Made by a program: the position numbers and the translations under genes
In this document: one piece after another, positions 47,901-61,200 of the stretch
Position numbering within the stretch: the stretch's first letter is position 1
How the letters are laid out: every line of letters starts with the position of its first letter
NCBI RefSeq assembly: GCF_029931775.1
Contig: NC_079318.1
Span: 79,333,614 to 79,397,613, forward strand
DNA: 64,000 bases
From: Euleptes europaea
Lineage: Eukaryota; Chordata; Lepidosauria; Squamata; Sphaerodactylidae
Direction of reading: 5' to 3'
Notes under the pieces: model-generated
Database searches by the model: none
What the model saw: the letters and a program-made list of their open reading frames with translations, nothing else
Told to the model about the DNA's origin: nothing

Positions 47901-50900
47901 TGAGGAGGGTGGGGTTTGGGGAGGGGAGGGACTTCAATGCCATAGAGTCCAATTGCCAAAGCGGCCCTTTTCTCCAGGTGAACTGAACTCTGTTGGCTGG
48001 AGATCAGTTGTAATAGCAGGAGATCGCCAGCTAGCACCTGGAGGTTGGCAACCCAACGACCTACCCTGAGTTAGAGTCTCAGGCTAGGATCAGGGAGACC
48101 CAGGTTCGGATCCTCACTGTGCCATGGAAGCTTGCTGGGTGACCTTGGACCCGTCGTTCTCATCCTAACCTACTTCACAAGGTTGTTGATGTGAAGATAA
48201 AATGGAGACTACTGAAAGCCACCCCAGATCCCTACTGGGAAGAAATGTAGAGTATGAATACCTGAATAAATAAATCCCTGTGACTTGGCCTGTTAGCTCT
48301 GTCGACTTTTCCTCCTCCAGCGGTAGAGTGGACTCCCATGCAATCTCGGGCCACCGTCAGCATGGTGACAGGCTACAGCTACAGCGTCGGGCAGTTCATC
48401 CTAGCCGGTATGGCCTTTACCATCCGTGACTGGCGCTGGCTCCAGCTGGCTGTGTCCTTTCCATATTTGGCATTTTTCCTTTATGGCTGGTAGGTGGCAC
48501 TCTCGCCTGATTCCTGCTAGGGCTTGGGAGCAGCGCACCAGGGGAATGTAAGAGTCTCTGCCCCCACAGGGCTTACAAAACCACATGAGATGGAAGAGGG
48601 GGTGATCGGGGACCAGGAAGAGTACAAGTGTTGGAGGGGCATGCTAGTGAAAGCTCTTGAGGGAGCTAATGAAGTAAATGGGCGGGGGGGCACTTTCGAA
48701 GTCCCAAGGAGCAGCCAGGCAGGAGATACCGTGAGTGAGGTGGAAGGAGACAGAAGAGATCAGCTACGCAAGTCAGGCAGGGGTGGGGAACCTTTTTTCC
48801 GCTAAGGGCCATTTCGATATTTATAACATCATTTGCGGGCCGTACAAAATTATCAACTTAAAAATTAGCCGACCAAGCCCCAAGCAGGCAGCTGCCCCAG
48901 ATGACCCCCCCACACCCGTGCAGGCAAGCAGGCAGGCATCCAACCAGTGGCGCACTTGTCCACCTGGTGGCACAGGATGGTCTGTTGCACCCGCCGGGCG
49001 TAGCTGTCCAGCCACACGCCGGAGTTGCTCCTGCTGCTCATGGTCGGGGCCGGATTCTACAGCCGGCTCCCGCTACCTCCGCCTGCAGGGGTGAAATGAG
49101 GACACACTGGCTAAGAACTCACACGCCCCTGCGCGCATTCTGGCCCTGCCTCCTTTAACCCCTCCATTGTTGCCATTTCCGCCCCAGCCCCAGCCCTCTT
49201 GTAGTACAGAGGGAATAGGCTTCTCCATGGCCCCGGGTGGGAATGGGTTAACACAGTTTCTTGGGCAGTCCTAGCAGCTCCATAGCTAATGACTCTTCTG
49301 CAAGGGGGGGGGGAAGGTTCCTTTTCTCAGCAAAACAAACTCACATCTGCCTTGAATAGAGGCTATTCCTGTCCACAGGAGGGGACGGATCACCAGTCTT
49401 AGATCCTTCTGAGCTAGAGATCTGTCAGGACCCACGGAGGGCCAGACCAAATGATTTCGCGGGCCTTAAATGGCCCACGGGCCTGACGTTCCCCACCCCT
49501 GAAGTAAGGTCACAATCTGTGTTGCCAACATTTAAGCCAGCCCTTGGTTCCTGTGCCTTCAACAGCAGTTTTGATTTACATCAAAAGAAGTGATCATATT
49601 TAACTGAAACTTTGGCAACACTTTTAAACCTGCTGGTTTCTGCACGTCAAGCCTCTCCGTTCAAGGTGCTGAGCAGTCACTTGGCAGCCCCAGGGAGCAA
49701 TAGATTACTCTAATAGGGTTACCAACTCCAGCTTGGGGAATTCCTGGAGATTGGGGGGGGTGCCTTGGGAGGGTAGAGTTTGGGGAGGAGGTTCCCACAT
49801 AGCTGCAGTTTCCTCCAAGAGAGCTGGTGTCTGTAGTATGGAGACCAGTTGTAATTCCAGGAGATCTCCATGCTTCAGCTGGCATTTGGGAATCCTGCTT
49901 CTGTGCTTTTACCTATGGTATTGGCAAGCAGCAGTTCAATAGGCAAAGCCTGCTAGGGGAAGGCTTCATCTGTTGCATTTCTGCCCTTTTTGCAATCATT
50001 AAAGGCACAGGCTGCTGCCTGGAAAAAGACAAACAATCTAAAATGGGGGGGAAGAGGTCAGGGCTTTGGGACTGGGATAAATAATCAGTTGCCACCACAA
50101 GGGGCTTTCTTTCTGCACAACAATGCAGCAAATGTCAGTGTGCCAATATTTGTTTGCCTCTAACGCCCCTTCCCACTTCCTCCCACCCCGGTATACTCTT
50201 GTGCAGGTGGTTTACAGAGTCAGCTCGGTGGTATGCCACTTCTGGCAAACTGGAGCAGGCACTAAGAGAGTTGCAGAAAGTCGCACGGATAAATGGACAG
50301 AAGGAACAAGGGGAGAAGCTCAGCTTAGAGGTAAGATGGTAGGGTTGCCACCTTCTCCAGCTGGGACCACACCTATGCGGTTTTCCCACACCTGTATCTG
50401 ACACTAAAATATTTCTACTAAAACAAGGTGGGCTAGACGCACATCTACTGCTAAGAGGCTAATGCCAGACTTGTAAATAAGTACTTACTTGGTCATCTAT
50501 TGTGAACAGGAACTGATCCCAAGTGACCAAGCAGGAACATTTCCCATTTTATTTGTTATCCCTTTTAGCCCAGAAGTAAAATGATTGACATAGATATGTG
50601 TGGGTAGATAGAATAACTACATTTTTTGTTGTTTAATAACTTTTCAATTACAACTTCTGTTTCAGATAGGTTAGGTGCCCTTGGTTAAATCATTTTCTCC
50701 CAACTTCTATTTTCCAATCTGAAAAATGAGAACATTAATTGCAGGACACACTCTATACTAGACTCTCAATTAGGATAAAATAATTATATGGCACATGAAA
50801 AAGTAGAGTTAAATAAGTAAATATTCAAATTATTTCTCTGAGGGCTTCTTGAACCCATGAACACATGAAGTTGCCTTATACTGAATCAGGCACTTGGTCC

Positions 50901-53900
50901 ATCAAAGTCAGTATTGTCTACTCAGACTGGCAGCAGCTCTCCAGGGTCTCAGGCAGAGGTCTTTCACATCACCTACTTTCATTCATAGGGTCGCCATGAG
51001 TCTGAAGCGACTTGACGGCACTTAACACACACACACACACTTGCCTAGTCCCTTTAACTGGAGATGCCAGGGATTGAACCTGGGGCCTTCTGCATGCCAA
51101 GCAGATGTTCTACCACTGAGCCACGGCCCCTCTTCAGGTGAACCATGGCACCTTTCCACAACATGTCTGTGCTGGGATTGGGATTAATTTCCTCTAAAGA
51201 CTTGGTCGGTCCTGCTTTATAACCATGGTGAGGGCATCCAGACACCTATCTAGCCTCTCTAGTTTTATGGAGACCAAGGACTGGTCTTACACATGCACCA
51301 GAATGAGGCGGGAGAATCCTGAGTTGGTAGAATAGCAGAAACCTCATCTGTCTGCCTTGCAGGTCCTAACAGCCAACCTTCAGAAGGAAGTTGCTGCTGC
51401 CAAGTCAAGGTTTACTGCAGCTGACCTTGTGCGCACACCTGTCTTGCGTCGGCTAACTGGCTGCCTTTGCTTTGTATGGTAAGTATGAGTGGAAACAGGC
51501 TGGGGACAAGAAAGGGAGGAAATGAAGAGAGCCACAAAGAGCCCATTCCTGAGAGCCGCAGCAGCCGGGAATGTCACCGCTGCGGCCCCGCCACAGCGCC
51601 TCCAACCTGGCTCAAGGCATCACCCATCCCACGGTGCCTTCATCTCATATGGGTTGAGCTTCAGGTTAGAAGCCCTTATCCAGAACATGGCACCTATTCA
51701 GGACATTCACAGCTTCACCTGAATCTCCTGAAGAGGAGGGAAAGGGTTGGATGTCTTCTGCTTAGTGATGAACCTTCGTTCAATCCCTGAATGACCTCTC
51801 CTGGGGGTTTCATGTAGGCATTGAATGGAAAGCCTATTGAGAGCTGCCTTCTGTTTGAGTCCATAAGCTCATTTTATCCCACCACTCTTTTCCAACTATC
51901 AGTGACTCTACTACTGTCAGTGACGGAAGTCTTGCCCATCCCTGTTGCTGGACAGCGACTGGAGACCAGCAACAGAGGTTCAAGCCAAGATCGCTAAGTT
52001 ATGTTTGGTTTTGCTTTTTCCAATTCCAATGGCAGGTTCTCCACCAGCTTTGCTTACTACGGGTTGGCCATGGATCTGCAGAACTTTGGGGTCAGCATAT
52101 ACCTCATCCAGGTCATCTTCGGGGCTGTTGACATCCCAGCAAAGCTCATTGCCTTCTTTGTGATTTGCTACTTTGGCCGCCGCATCACCCAGGCATTGAC
52201 TCTCATCCTGGCAGGGTTTTCCATTGTTGCCAACATCTTTGTGTCACAAGGTGGGGCTGCAGAGTACTGATGGTCTTCAAACGTTATGTTGGCTTCACCC
52301 TGTTTCAATGGTCTTGTCATCCCTGGGGGTGGGGGTGGGTTGGGAATTGTAACTTGGTAAAGATGCAGAGGGTTGTCTGCCAAGAGATCTCTAGACTCTG
52401 CATACCTCTCTCTTTCCCAGGATTGCCTGGGAAAGAGAGAATGATTTCAATGGGGTCCCAGAGCTTTATGACAAAGATTTACTTTTTCCTTGTGTTCATC
52501 CTAGAACATGTGAATAGATGAAAGGGGGTCCTGGAACAAGTGCAGACCGCATTTGCGTTATTAATGACTTACTACAGAGTCCCCACATGGTAGGGTTTCT
52601 AGGTTAGAAGGTGGTGTTTCCAAATGGATGTACATCCTGGTATCTCCATCTCTAGAAATTGCCTAAGAATTAAGGTGATATCTGTTGCTCGACCATTCCC
52701 CTGATCTGAGTTATTCACCTCAAGAGAAGAATGGACCTTCCTATTCCACTGACTCAGAGAGAGGATTGAAGTTAAGTATTTCCCCAGAGGCTGCCCTGTT
52801 TTTCTGGCAGGGCACCTGCACTTTTAACAGGGGCCTGATAAGCAGAAATTCCTCTCACAGGAACAGGGCAGAAAACCCACCTTGTTACCAACCTAAACAC
52901 TGCAACTGGCTGAATGATCCAATTGAAAAAGAAGCTTTGGCCTTAAAATGGGTGGTGGGATGCTTCCCATATTTTCTGACTCTTCAAATACCTGAAGGGC
53001 TGTAACATGGACGAGGGCAAAGACTTGTTGCCGGCTTAGTGCTTAGCTATGCAGGTCGCTCCCCAGCCAGGCACCTGACCCCCAAGAACTAATAATGCAA
53101 CATTCAACCGAAATATAAGCAAAGAATACACAGAGACCAGTATGGATGAAATGGCACAACTTTATTGATTGCAGCAGCAAGGCATTGGCATGGCATGGGG
53201 GCGTATCCTATCATCGACCTGCCACCCTGCAGGCCGATGCACAGCTCCCAGCACACCTGCTGGGCAGCTAGAGATGGCAGTTCAGGGACACACGAGGGTG
53301 GCAGCCAGCTGTGTGGTGCCCTGCCACATGGCGGGAGGCCCGCCTGACAGCCCATGGCAAGGCATGCCACCCTGACAGCCTCGATTGAGGCTAATCCCTG
53401 GCAACCCTCCATCTTGGCATGTCCCCTTCCGGCCTCCCCCAAAATCCCTTACTGAGATCCTCCAAGTAGGGAAACTGGGGCACGCAGGCCATTTCCCCCC
53501 AAACTGGATACTGCCCTGATGCCAAACCACCCAAAGTTGTGTGGATCAAGAAAACCTAAACACCAACATTTAAAAACAGCGGTGGGTGGGTGGGTCAAAA
53601 GGAAGCAAACTGAGAGTACATTAGAGGGAACCCTCCTTTTATGCAGAGAAGTCGGACCTGAGTGAAAAACACCCCAGGTCCGACTTCAGAAGGGCCCGCC
53701 CCCCCAGGAGCCTCGAGCCCATTGGCTCATTTAATCTGGGCTCCTGGCCCCAACGGGTGGTCACGCGGCTCCCAGCTGGGCGTCGGGCGAGACGCCGCCA
53801 TTTCCGCTCCACCCCGCTCCGAGCAGACGCGGGGAAGCCCAGCCCGCCCGCAGCCTGAGGAGCTCCCGGCTCTACTGCCGCCCACCGCCCCAAACTCCGG

Positions 53901-56900
53901 CCTGTCCACGCCCTGCCCGGCACAACCCGGCAACCTCGGGCTATGCGGTGAGTCGCAGCCGCATTTCTGTGCTGCTCCAGGGGGCAAGACTAGATTTTAT
54001 GGGAGAGTGAATTTTGGTTGAAATGGAGAAATGTCCTAGGGGCGAGAGCAGTTTCACAATGGAACTAATTACCTCCGGATTGAGTGGCCTCTTCCTTGCT
54101 GGAGGAAGGGTTGCCAGCTCTGGGTTGGGGAATACTTGGAGATTTTTGGGGCGGAGGAACTTCAGTGCCATAGAGTCCAGTTGCCAAAGCGGCCATTTTC
54201 TCCAGGTGAACTGATCTCTATCGGCGGGAGATCAGTTGTAATAGCAGGAGATCTCCAGCTAGTACCTGGAGGTTGTACAAAATCAGTACAGGATTTGTCA
54301 CTTTTAACAAAATACACAGCAACATAAGTTCCAATACAATAGCATATGATGCACAATATTTCCAGTAATGAATTACACCGGAATAACAAATGTTACAAAA
54401 CGACGTGGGAACCTCAGAACGACAAACCATAAATGGCAAAGTCCCACAGTAACTGGAAACAAGGAGAGCAATCCGAGGTCTTAAACACAAGGTGCGACAG
54501 ATTGAAGAGAACTGCGTGAATCTAGTCGGTCAAGTTCCGTGTCAATTTCACAATGGAAGTAGAAGCAAGTAGGATCACAAATAACATTGTTTTCAGCTAC
54601 AGTGAAGCGCACAAATGGAAGTAGAAGCATGTAACATCACAAATAATATTGTTTTAGCTGAAAACAATGTTATTTGTGATGCTACATGCTTCTACTTCCA
54701 TTTGTGTGCTTCACTGTAGCTGAAAACAATGGGGGTTAGCGCATTATGTATTCCCAGCGATGTATTAACAGTTTGAACATGTTATAAAAAACATTGCTTT
54801 TAAAGGGTTTTTGGATGCCACGGCTAAAAAATGGTTGGAAGACGTCTTCACAGCTAAAGGGGCCAAACAAAGTACGAACAGTATTTTTTATAACAGTTTC
54901 AAACTCTTAATACATCGCTGGGAATACATAATGCTGAAAACCATGTTATTTGTGATGCTACTTGCTTCTATTTCCATTGTTAATGTTTGTTATTCCGGTG
55001 TAATTCATTATTGGAAATATTGTGCATCATACGCTGTTGTATTGGAACATATGTTGCTGTGTATTTTGTTAAAAGGGACACATCCTATACTGATTTTGTA
55101 CAGCAATATTTAGGCATAGAGGTGTAATTTTTGTTTCAGTACCTGGAGGTTGGCAACCCTAGGCAGAGAAGATCTGGCTACATTCAAAGATGGACGACAA
55201 CGGGAATCATCACATGCAGGAACTCCCTTCCTAAGTGCCAGTTTCAATTTCTGCTGATGTTTCAAACTAATCAGACCAAGAAATGGTGACGCCATTAGAT
55301 GCATTTTTCCTTTCTCCTCCCTTAAAATCAGGGAGGGCTTTGTCCGTCTGCTCATAGTACTAGGACCATTCCTAATTTTCAGGCATTTACAAAATTCTTC
55401 GAGGACTGTCAGCATTCATGTTTACCAAGGTTTGGGATTACTTGTCTGCCTGTCATCTGCAAACTACACCTACTGCCATTGGGTGAACAGGAGTGAGGCT
55501 GTGGAATATTCACAAGCATTCTGGCTACTCTGAAAAGGAATGTTCAGCAACTTTGCAGCTTCTCTGAAAAGGTCAATTTGGCTGGGTGGACTCAAACCCC
55601 ACCCAAGACCAGGATGGTGAGGCAAGGAAGTTTATGGTGGGTGGAAAATGGAACAAAAATGTAGCTAATTAATAGTATCAAGGCCAATATTGGAGCTACA
55701 ATTTAGGGGGGGGATTTCTGAAGCGTATTTCCCCCAACTTAAGTTTATTTGCAAAATATTAAATTTATCTTTTCCTCAGATATGCAGATCCTTCGAACGG
55801 TCTTTGCTGTTTTGGGGAAAGGCTGCCTGGCAGCTTCTTTCAACTGTGTCTTCCTATACACTGGAGAACTTTACCCCACAGTGATCAGGTAACTCCTGGA
55901 TGTAGCGGAAGCCCTTATCTATGGGCCATTTTACAGGGGCTGCTTCCACGTGGGGATTTCCCCCCACATAGCAGGAAGCCCCCCGCATGAAAAAGGAACA
56001 TTCACATGACATTGCGCTCATTCTGAGCATGGTTTGAGGTGTTCCTGGGCTTTCCTGTTTAAAGAAAAAATAAACCCATTTTATCTGGTTCACAGGGATA
56101 TCTGTAGAGTGGCTGTAGGGCAGTATCCATGTGGACGCTCCCTCTGTCAGCTCTACAAGGAGGTGGTCAGAGCTGCATTCCACTTTCAAAATGGCACACA
56201 GGGCAGATGACTGCTGCTTGATTCTAAACCCCCCCCCTTAAAAGGGCTTTTCCCTGTCAATAGGGTTGCCAAGCTTCAGGTGGTGGCTGGAGATCTCCTT
56301 CCATTACAACTGATCTCCGGCCAATAGAGATCAGTTCACCTGGAGAAAATGGCCGTTTTGGCAATTGGACTCTATGGCATTGAAGTCCTTCCCCCCCAAA
56401 ACCCACCCCCCTCAAGCTTCGCCCCAAAAACCTCCTGCCAGTGGCAGAGGGACCTGCCAACCCTACCAGTCAGGCTGGTGCCTACTGTCACAGCATGGAT
56501 TGGTAGGGAAAGGGGTTTTTTTTTTACCCCATGGCAAGAGATATTCAGAGGAGGTTTGTCATTGCCTGCCTCTGCGTAGGTACCCTAGGATTCCTTGTTG
56601 GTCTCCAATCCAAATACTAACCAATTCCGACCCTTCTCAGCTTTTGAGATTTGATGAGATTGGGCTAGTCTGGGCTATGCAGGTCAGGGGAAGGGATAGT
56701 GAGAGGGAAGGGAAGGATTCAGGACCTCTGGGGGGAGGGGGCCTTGGCACAGTCGCCATCAGGCCTATGCTTTTGTGTGAATGTGAAGGAAGACAGAGAA
56801 AAGGGACGGGGGGTGGTGGTCAGTAGCATGCAGTACAGGAAAGGTGAAGTATGGACACCATCCCTATCTCTTCCCATGCTTCTTGCTTCTGCTACTGTGG

Positions 56901-58176
56901 TGTGTATGCATTTTCATGCCCAGTATAGAAGCAGCCTTGGACACTTATGCTGGGATAAAGGCAGAGCCAGGCAAGAGCTATGATTGGCTGCATTAGGGTT
57001 GACAACTCTAGGTTGGGAAATTCCTGGAGATTTGGGGGTAGAGCCTGGGGAACACAGGGTTTGGGGAGGAGAAACCTCAGTGGGGCATAATGCCATAGAG
57101 TCCACCATCCAAAGCAGGCATTTTTCTCCATGGGAACTGATCTCTGTTGTCTGAAGATCAGCTGTCATTTCAGGAGATCTCTAGGCCTCGCCTGGAGATT
57201 AGCCAACCCTACCTTGGACCTGAATAGAGCCCTTAAGTTAAGAAGTCAGAACTGCAACAGGCCAAGAGGCTCGGCTCCCATTATTTATATCTTGAATGGC
57301 CAACTCAGAAGCTTCATCCTGCCTGTCTGTCAACTACAGGGGTCACATTTGACATAAGTATCAGAAGCACATTGAATTTTTCTGGATGGGCAGATCCACC
57401 CAGACTTCATTTCCTCTGCTTAGAGCAAGTTTCCTTTGATAATTCTTCTACTGAGAACCATTCACCACTGTGGTCGTTTATGCATGGGTACTTTCACTCA
57501 CATTTGCCCCGTCTGTCTCGGTTGTACCTTGGAGTTATGCATGAGTTTTCTGTCCACTAGAGATGACCTCGCGGCCAGCCCTCGCAAATACTGGGACTTC
57601 CCATTTCTCTATTAACCCGAGTCTTCGATCTCCCCTGAGATCAGCCCAGGTGAAATCACCATGCATAAGGCAGAACGCGCGATAGGGGCATTGGGGGGGG
57701 GTGACGTTTTTCTCACAGCAAGCAGTACAGCCAATTACAGAGCACCGTTTAAAGGGGCAGGGAGACAAATGCTTCCTGATTTTTGTCTCCGCCTGGAGAC
57801 AAAAGGCTTTTAAAATGACGCTTGGGTTTCTCCTCCTCCCCGCCAATTCCTTTCAAAGAGCTCCGGTTTTTGAAATTGATTTGTAAACCGGCATTTGGGT
57901 TTCGGGGGGGGGGGATGGGAACTGGGCGTTTTTCTCACATTAAGCACTACAGCCAATTACAAAGCAGCGTTTTCAAGGGGCGGAGAGACACGTTTGGATT
58001 GGAGCTTGCTGTTGCATAGTGTTTTTGGGATTCGCAACAGAAAAGTGTTGGTTGAGCGAGCATCGAACACCAGGTCAAACTCCCATGCATAAACAACCTG
58101 TGTAATCTCAGCCAGCACATACACATCTGAGATGAGTTGGTCAGCCTTTTAGGGCACAATACCCTCATACACATCC

Positions 58177-58273
<97 letters not shown>

Positions 58274-61200
58274 TCATCCCAAACCACACAAAAGGTGATG
58301 CATGCTCCATTTGTTTCCTTGTATGGCAGGCAGACTGGAATGGGCTTTGGCAATACCATGGCACGTGTTGGTGGGATTGTGGCTCCCCTGGTGAGGATGA
58401 CCAGTGAATATTCCCCTTCCCTTCCCCTTGTCATCTATGGGGCAGCCCCCATAATCTCTGGCATTGCTGCCTTCTTCCTTCCCGAGACTCTGAATGTGCC
58501 GCTACCTGATACCATTGAAGACGTGGAGAGTCAGTAAGTAGATGATGCAGGGATCAAATGCTGCCTTTAACCATTTAGTTAAAAAAATTGATGAAGGGAG
58601 CTTTGAGCCTCGAAATCTTAAACCCTGAAAATCGTATTGATCTCTAAGGTATTACTGGACTCAAATTTTGCTCCTCTACTGTGGTTCAGTGGTAGAGCAT
58701 CTGCTTGGCATGCAGAAGGTCCCAGGTTCAATCCCCGGCATCTCCAGTTAAAGGGACTAGGCAAGTAGGCTATGTGAAAGACCTCTGCCTGAGACCCTGG
58801 AGCTTCAGCAGATGACCCCGCATTCCAGTATTATGAGAGTCATTATGAGAGAGGGAGAAAAGCTTCTCCCTGTCCACTCTCTCCAAACCATGCATAATTT
58901 TATAGACCTCTATCATGTCTCCACTTAACCGCCTTCTTTCCAAGCTAAACAGCCCTAAGCAGAGGTCTTTCACATAGCTGCTGCCGGTCTGAGTAGACAA
59001 TACTGACTCTGATGGACCAAGGGTCTGATTCCGTATAAGGCAGCTTCATGTGTACTGCAGATCAACACAGCTACCCTCTGAAACTATTTTATTAAGAGGA
59101 CTTCATCTAAGAGAATGGAGATATTAAACCCACCCTGGCATCATAAAATCATAAGAAGTTATTTTTCAGGTTACATAATAAATCACTCACATAACTATTC
59201 AGGAAAATCGTAAACTAAAGTATAGAGCATGCAGATACTTTTTTTCCGCAGCAAGGGGAGGAGCCATGGCGCAGAATTGCTTGGCATACAGAAGGTCCCT
59301 GGCTCAGTCCCCGTCATCTCCATTTAAAGAGATAAGGTAGTAGGTGATATGAAAGACCTCCACCTGAGACCCTGGAGAACTGCTGCCAGTCAGAGTAGAC
59401 AATACTGATATTGACTGACCAATAGTCTGATTTAGTATAAGTCAGCTTCATGTGTATGTTCAAGAAACAGCTTCATTAAATAATAAATAAGAAGCATATT
59501 CTTTTTTTTTTTTTTTTTTTTAATTTTCTTTATATCAATAAGGGTACAGGAACGGAAAAAGGGAAAGGGGTGAATGTTAGCATAATAAAAACAAAACAGT
59601 GTTGTAAAACAGTGTTGTAAAATAGTTTCTAATAGAATATGGTTACAGAATGACTTTGGTATATTGTTCTTCTAAATAATCTCTGGTATTTTAAAATTTA
59701 TTATTCTTATTTAACAGTTAACTTAGCTAAAAAAAGAGGAAGCAAAAATTTTTTTTTTTTAAGCAGTTGGTTATAATATTTTAGCATTCCTTATCCGTGC
59801 AAATTAGACTTCATATATAAATAAAAGGATGCCCACTTCTCCTGGAATTGCTCGGAAGATTCACTAGTTTCGGCATTCAGTTCATCAGTCATTTTTGCCA
59901 TTGCTGCATATTCTAACAGTTTTTCTTTCCAATTGTCAATATCTGGTATATGAGTTTGTTTCCATGTCCTTGCTAAAGTTGTTCTTGCAGCTGTTGTGGC
60001 ATATTTGAAAACGTCATGTTGTTTTTGAGGTAGACTTGACGGTACTATACTGAGTAGATAAAATTTTGGATCAAGTATAAATTTGGTTTCTAACATCCGT
60101 TGTAGTTCATAATGAACTCTTTTCCAATATGTTTGTAACTTAGGGCAAGTCCACCAAACATGAAAATAGGAACCGTCAGATTCTTGACATTTCCAACATG
60201 CACCCTTTTTCCCAGGAGTTGCCATCTGAGAAAGCATATTTGGGGTCAGGTACCATCTGTAGAAGGTCTTATACCAGTTTTCTTTCACTTCTTGAGAAAC
60301 TGTGTATTTCAATTCAGAGGAGCAAAGTTTTTCCCAGGAGTCGATATTAATCATTTCTCCAAAATTTTGCATCCACTTTATCATGTTTGTCTTTACTTGT
60401 TCTTCTTCTGTATCATATTTCAGAAGGAGCTTATATATTCTTCCTAATATATGTGAATCATTTTTAGATATTAGCTGCTCAAATTCAGTTAGTTCACGGA
60501 ATGGATGTGGATATGAACAGTCTTTTTGCAAGTTTGACCTCAATTGAAGAAAAGTTAACCAATTCAACTTTTGAAATTTTTCTTGTAATTTGGTCATATT
60601 TTTAATTTCTCCCGTAGGCTCTATCATATCTCTGTAGGTAAAATGAACACCCGGTTTTAGTTTGACATTATCATGATAGGCTTCAGTTGGTGACATTATA
60701 GAAGGTGGAGATGGACTTATTCTCTTCTTGTATCTTTTCCAGACTTTCAAGAACGCTAATTTGACATCGCAATCTTCTTGTAGTTTGTTTTTTTGAATTT
60801 TTAATTTGGAATCCCACAGGACTTTATGGAAGCCTTGTCCCAAATCCGCGCGTTCTAAAACGACATGCCGACTTTTAGGTTGTTTAATCCATTCTGTTAT
60901 CCAGGATAGGCAGGCAGCGTGATAATATAATTTGAAGTTGGGCATTGCTAACCCTCCTCTTTTCTTCTCATCTTGAAGGACTTTAAATCTTACTCTTGGT
61001 TTTTTCGCATTCCATACAAATCGATTAATTTGTTTTTGCCAATTTTCTAATATCCTTTCGGGAATGTCAATCGGCAAAAATTGAAATAGAAAATTTAATC
61101 TTGGAAGAACATTCATCTTTATCGTCGATATCCTTCCTAACCAAGAAATGTTCATCTTTGACCATAAATTCAAGTCTCTTTCTATTTCACTCCAAGTTTT

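Larger units (their letters stand above)
54108..55162 (+). repeat. TAGGGTTGCCA foldback element split by insertion
   Basis: The left part runs from AGGGTTGCCAGCTCTGGG to AGTACCTGGAGGTTG (54275). The right end GGCAACCCTAGG resumes after the inserted foldback element. Confidence 0.8.
58585..59088 (+). repeat. Sauropsid interspersed repeat, split by SINE
   Basis: GATGAAGGGAGCTTTGAGCC to TTGCTCCTCTACTG, continuing at 59057 with CTGCAGATCAACACAGCTAC. It is the same repeat as 43715-43832 in the other orientation. Confidence 0.65.

Noticed and set aside
53690-53950. Host CpG-island promoter inside gene 3
   Set aside because: Its position relative to a TATA-like site and AATAAA on the minus strand fits an LTR better, though this is not proven.
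58534-59500. Exon 10 of gene 3
   Set aside because: No acceptor followed by a lysine-rich STKP-type tail in the right phase was found. The stretch is SINE and CR1 sequence.
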